Shown here: piece by piece, positions 61,364 through 64,000 of the stretch | How the letters are laid out: every line of letters begins with the position of its first letter | How positions within the stretch are numbered: the stretch's first letter is position 1 | NCBI GenBank assembly: GCA_022419385.1 | Contig: JAJUBI010000007.1 | Coordinates: 3,443,768-3,507,767, forward strand | Direction: 5' to 3' | Source: Paraconiothyrium sp. Pb-2020 | Taxonomy: Eukaryota; Ascomycota; Dothideomycetes; Pleosporales; Didymosphaeriaceae | Length of the DNA: 64,000 nt | Notes under the pieces: model-generated | Told to the model about the DNA's origin: nothing | Seen by the model: the letters and a program-made list of their open reading frames with translations, nothing else | Databases searched by the model: none | Made by a program: the position numbers and the translations under genes

Positions 61364-64000
61364 ATGGCGATGCGTGAGTGCCACAGGCTGCAATACAGCT
61401 CCCCCACTATCAGGGAACATCATGAGAAACAGAAGATATACATGCTAACAACCTAAATTTGCAGAACTGGACATGTCGAATGGTATACCTTCCTTCGAAC
61501 GCTTTACAGCTACCCCGCTCGCTGCGAATGGCGACTAATGCGCACAAATAGCCCAGGTGATGAAGGATGAATCGGGACGCCCATTCATTATCGTCAGAGA
61601 GTACGTAACACGCTAGGACCAGGAATTGGGATAGAGCAGGGGAAGCTGACGGAGCATAGCCAAGGCAAGAAGAAGAGGCAACACGGCAACGACGCTGTCA
61701 AGTCACACATTCTGGCTGCGCGGACCGTGGCCAACATTGTCAAGACGTCTTTGGTACGATGTCCGGGGTACGCGAAAAGATGTGAGCTTATATGGATAGG
61801 GACCACGAGGATTGGACAAGATTCTGATTTCTCCGGACGGCGACATTACTGTAACCAACGATGGCGCTACCATTCTTTCGCAAATGGAAATATCGAACCA
61901 CGTCGCAAAGCTGCTCGTCGAGCTATCAAAATCACAAGATGACGAGATTGGTGACGGCACAACTGGTGTAGTTGTTCTTGCAGGCGCGCTGCTCGAGCAA
62001 GCGGCGGACCTCATCGATAAGGGCATTCACCCGATCCGGATAGCGGATGGCTACGACCAGGCCTGCGAAGTCGCCGTTGCGAAGCTCGATGAGATTAGTG
62101 ACGAGATCAAGTTCTCCAAGGAAAACACAGAAGAGCTGTTTAAGGTCGCGAAGACGAGTTTAGGCAGCAAGATTGTGTCAAAGGCACACGACCACTTTGC
62201 CAGCCTCGCTGTTGACGCCGTATTGTCTGTCGCGGATCTGTCCCGGAAAGATGTCGATTTTGAGCTCATCAAGGTCGATGGCAAGGTCGGAGGAGCGCTG
62301 GAGGACACACTTCTTGTCAAGGGTGTGATAATAGACAAGGACTTCTCTCACCCACAGATGCCGGACGAGGTCAAGGATGCAAAGCTTGCCATTCTCACAT
62401 GCGCTTTCGAGCCCCCGAAGCCCAAGACGAAGCACAAGCTAGACATCACCACAGTGGAGGAGTTCAAAAAGCTACAGACCTACGAGTCCGACAAGTTCAC
62501 CGAGATGATCAAGCGCATCAAGGATACGGGAGCCAACGTCGTCATATGTCAATGGGGATTCGACGATGAGGCCAATCATCTTCTTCTCACCAACAAACTG
62601 CCTGCTGTCCGGTGGGTAGGAGGCCCTGAGATCGAGCTGATCGCCATTGCGACCAACGGCCGGATAGTACCCAGGTTTGAGGACTTAAGCGCAGAGAAGC
62701 TGGGCACAGCGGGTATTGTCCGGGAGCTAACATTTGGAACCACCCGCGACAAGATGTTGGTCATCGAAGAGTGTGCGAACACTCGTGCAGTGACTGTCTT
62801 CGTGCGTGGTAGCAACAAGATGGTAGGTGGCTGGCTCTTGATGCTCCGCTGGGAAGCCCCGACGGGACTTCCCGACGAAGAGTTATCTCAAACCCAAATC
62901 AGTGACTGACGACTGGTAGATCATCGACGAAGCAAAACGATCCTTGCACGACGCTCTCTGTGTTGTCCGGAATCTCGTCAGAGATAACCGCATCGTGTAC
63001 GGTGGCGGTGCCGCAGAGGTGGCCTGCTCGCTCGCCGTAGAGGATGCTGCAGTTAAGGTACCATCACTGCTCCCCTGCCAATGGATTCTGTTTCTGACTT
63101 CTATCCTAGAGCCCCGGTCTCGAACAATACGCGATGCGCGCTTTTGCCGACGCGCTTGACTGCGTGCCTATGGCATTGGCCGAAAATTCTGGTCTCAGTC
63201 CTATCGAAACCCTCGCAAACATTAAGTCACGACAAGCCAAGGAAAACAACTCCAGGTTAGGTGTTGACTGCATGCAAACTGGTAGCAATGGTAAGTCAAA
63301 TTTTCTTCGTCCCGTGGTCGGTCTTCGGTGCGACCGATGGCTTGATCCTTCGCAGCACTCGTTTGTCGCGCCAACACATGTGCGGCGCCTGTATGGTCAT
63401 TCCACGTTCCACCATGTACCTACAACGGTTCAGTCCGTAGTCCCGTGGTATGGTCTACTGGCTTCCTTTCCCGCAGCCAACGCCATAACGGAATCTCACT
63501 ATGCTGTCTCTCCGCGTTTTCGTTCTCCAGTCTTGGCCTAGTCGCATGTGCAAACGGCTCGGACTTGGAACATGTTCGATCTCTGTTTTGAACCACACGC
63601 ATGCAGTTCAAAGTGGACCATGCTAACTCGGGCCGACAACAGATATGAAGGAGCACTTCGTGATCGATCCTTTGATCTCCAAGAGGCAACAGCTGCTACT
63701 CGCGACGCAATTGTGCAGGATGGTTCTCAAGGTATGTTACCGTTCCGTTCGTATTTCATTTCACGTCGTACTTGTTTCATTACGGCGTTCGCGGTGCCAC
63801 AGCATGTCACAACAGCGCCACAGCACATTACACCCTGCTCTCCACCAACCGTCCCTTGCACTGTGCGCATTCCAATGCGGGGAACGGGGAAGCGGGCCCA
63901 CATGCAAGTCACGGTCGCACCGTGCAAGACTTCTTCCGTCCTGTCCATGAGCCGCACGGCTGGGGAACGTCGTGGTCGCACCACGTTCCGCTTGTGCCCA
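61364..64000 (+). CDS. CCT5: CCT5: T-complex (TRiC) chaperonin epsilon subunit, truncated by window end
   Basis: Eight exons visible: 61364-61373 (10 nt), 61465-61482 (18 nt), 61552-61600, 61660-61753, 61800-62822, 62920-63057, 63110-63290 and 63643-63731, totalling 534 codons. The ATP-binding pieces are RTVANIVKTSLGPRGLDKIL, VTNDGATIL, DDEIGDGTTGVVVLAGALLE (GDGTT), and later YGGGAAEVACSLAVEDAAVK; DMKEHFVIDPLISKRQQL near the end marks the epsilon subunit. The eight-membered ring folds actin, tubulin and other cytosolic proteins with ATP. The final ~14 codons should lie in an exon after the intron starting at 63732, outside the window. The intron 63291-63642 (352 bp) is far longer than the others. 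The first two exons are extremely short. Confidence 0.92.

Overview
This window looks like a gene-dense stretch of a filamentous ascomycete chromosome. Genes lie on both strands. Most are split by 46-110 bp GT-AG introns with CTAAC/CTGAC-type branch sites, and two nuclear tRNA genes carry introns. Plant cell-wall enzymes, several 2EXR/F-box proteins, a fungal rhodopsin-type membrane protein and a class I terpene synthase suggest a plant-associated Dothideomycete-like fungus. The class is an inference and no marker gene was compared. Exon junctions were worked out by hand from reading frame, splice signals and family motifs.

Layout. 0.2-4.1 kb: divergent ribosome-biogenesis helicase MAK5 and tRNA methyltransferase TRM7. 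4.4-10.7 kb: a broken ORF, a type II membrane glycosyltransferase, a disordered protein and a 2EXR-like protein. 12.0-17.1 kb: a pectin/rhamnogalacturonan group (secreted GH78, alpha/beta hydrolase, secreted GH28). 17.7-24 kb: a membrane protein and two F-box-type proteins. 24.2-33.7 kb: accessory region with a RING-like protein, a rhodopsin-domain protein, a P450, a terpene synthase and a CoA-ligase relic, with foldback repeats on both sides of the P450/terpene synthase pair. 34.7-39.0 kb: divergent CNNM/Mam3-like protein and mitochondrial BCKDH E1-beta. 39.3-40.1 kb: tRNA-Phe and tRNA-Pro. 40.9-49.9 kb: a sugar MFS, an allantoate-type MFS and small hypothetical genes. 51.5-56.5 kb: divergent intracellular beta-mannosidase and sugar MFS, probably a mannan-utilisation pair. 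56.8-57.7 kb: an SDR gene with three one-base frame breaks. 59.1-64 kb: a 47-residue membrane microprotein, heterochromatin protein HP1, and CCT5 (cut by the window end).

The most unusual item is the tRNA-Phe gene. Besides its normal anticodon-loop intron it carries a 52-nt GTAAGT...AG insertion in the variable loop. Removing both leaves a 73-nt tRNA. Other points of interest are the small terpenoid locus with a possible 7-nt microexon and foldback elements, three evenly spaced TGTCTnAGACA palindromes near 50.0 kb, and the frame-broken SDR.
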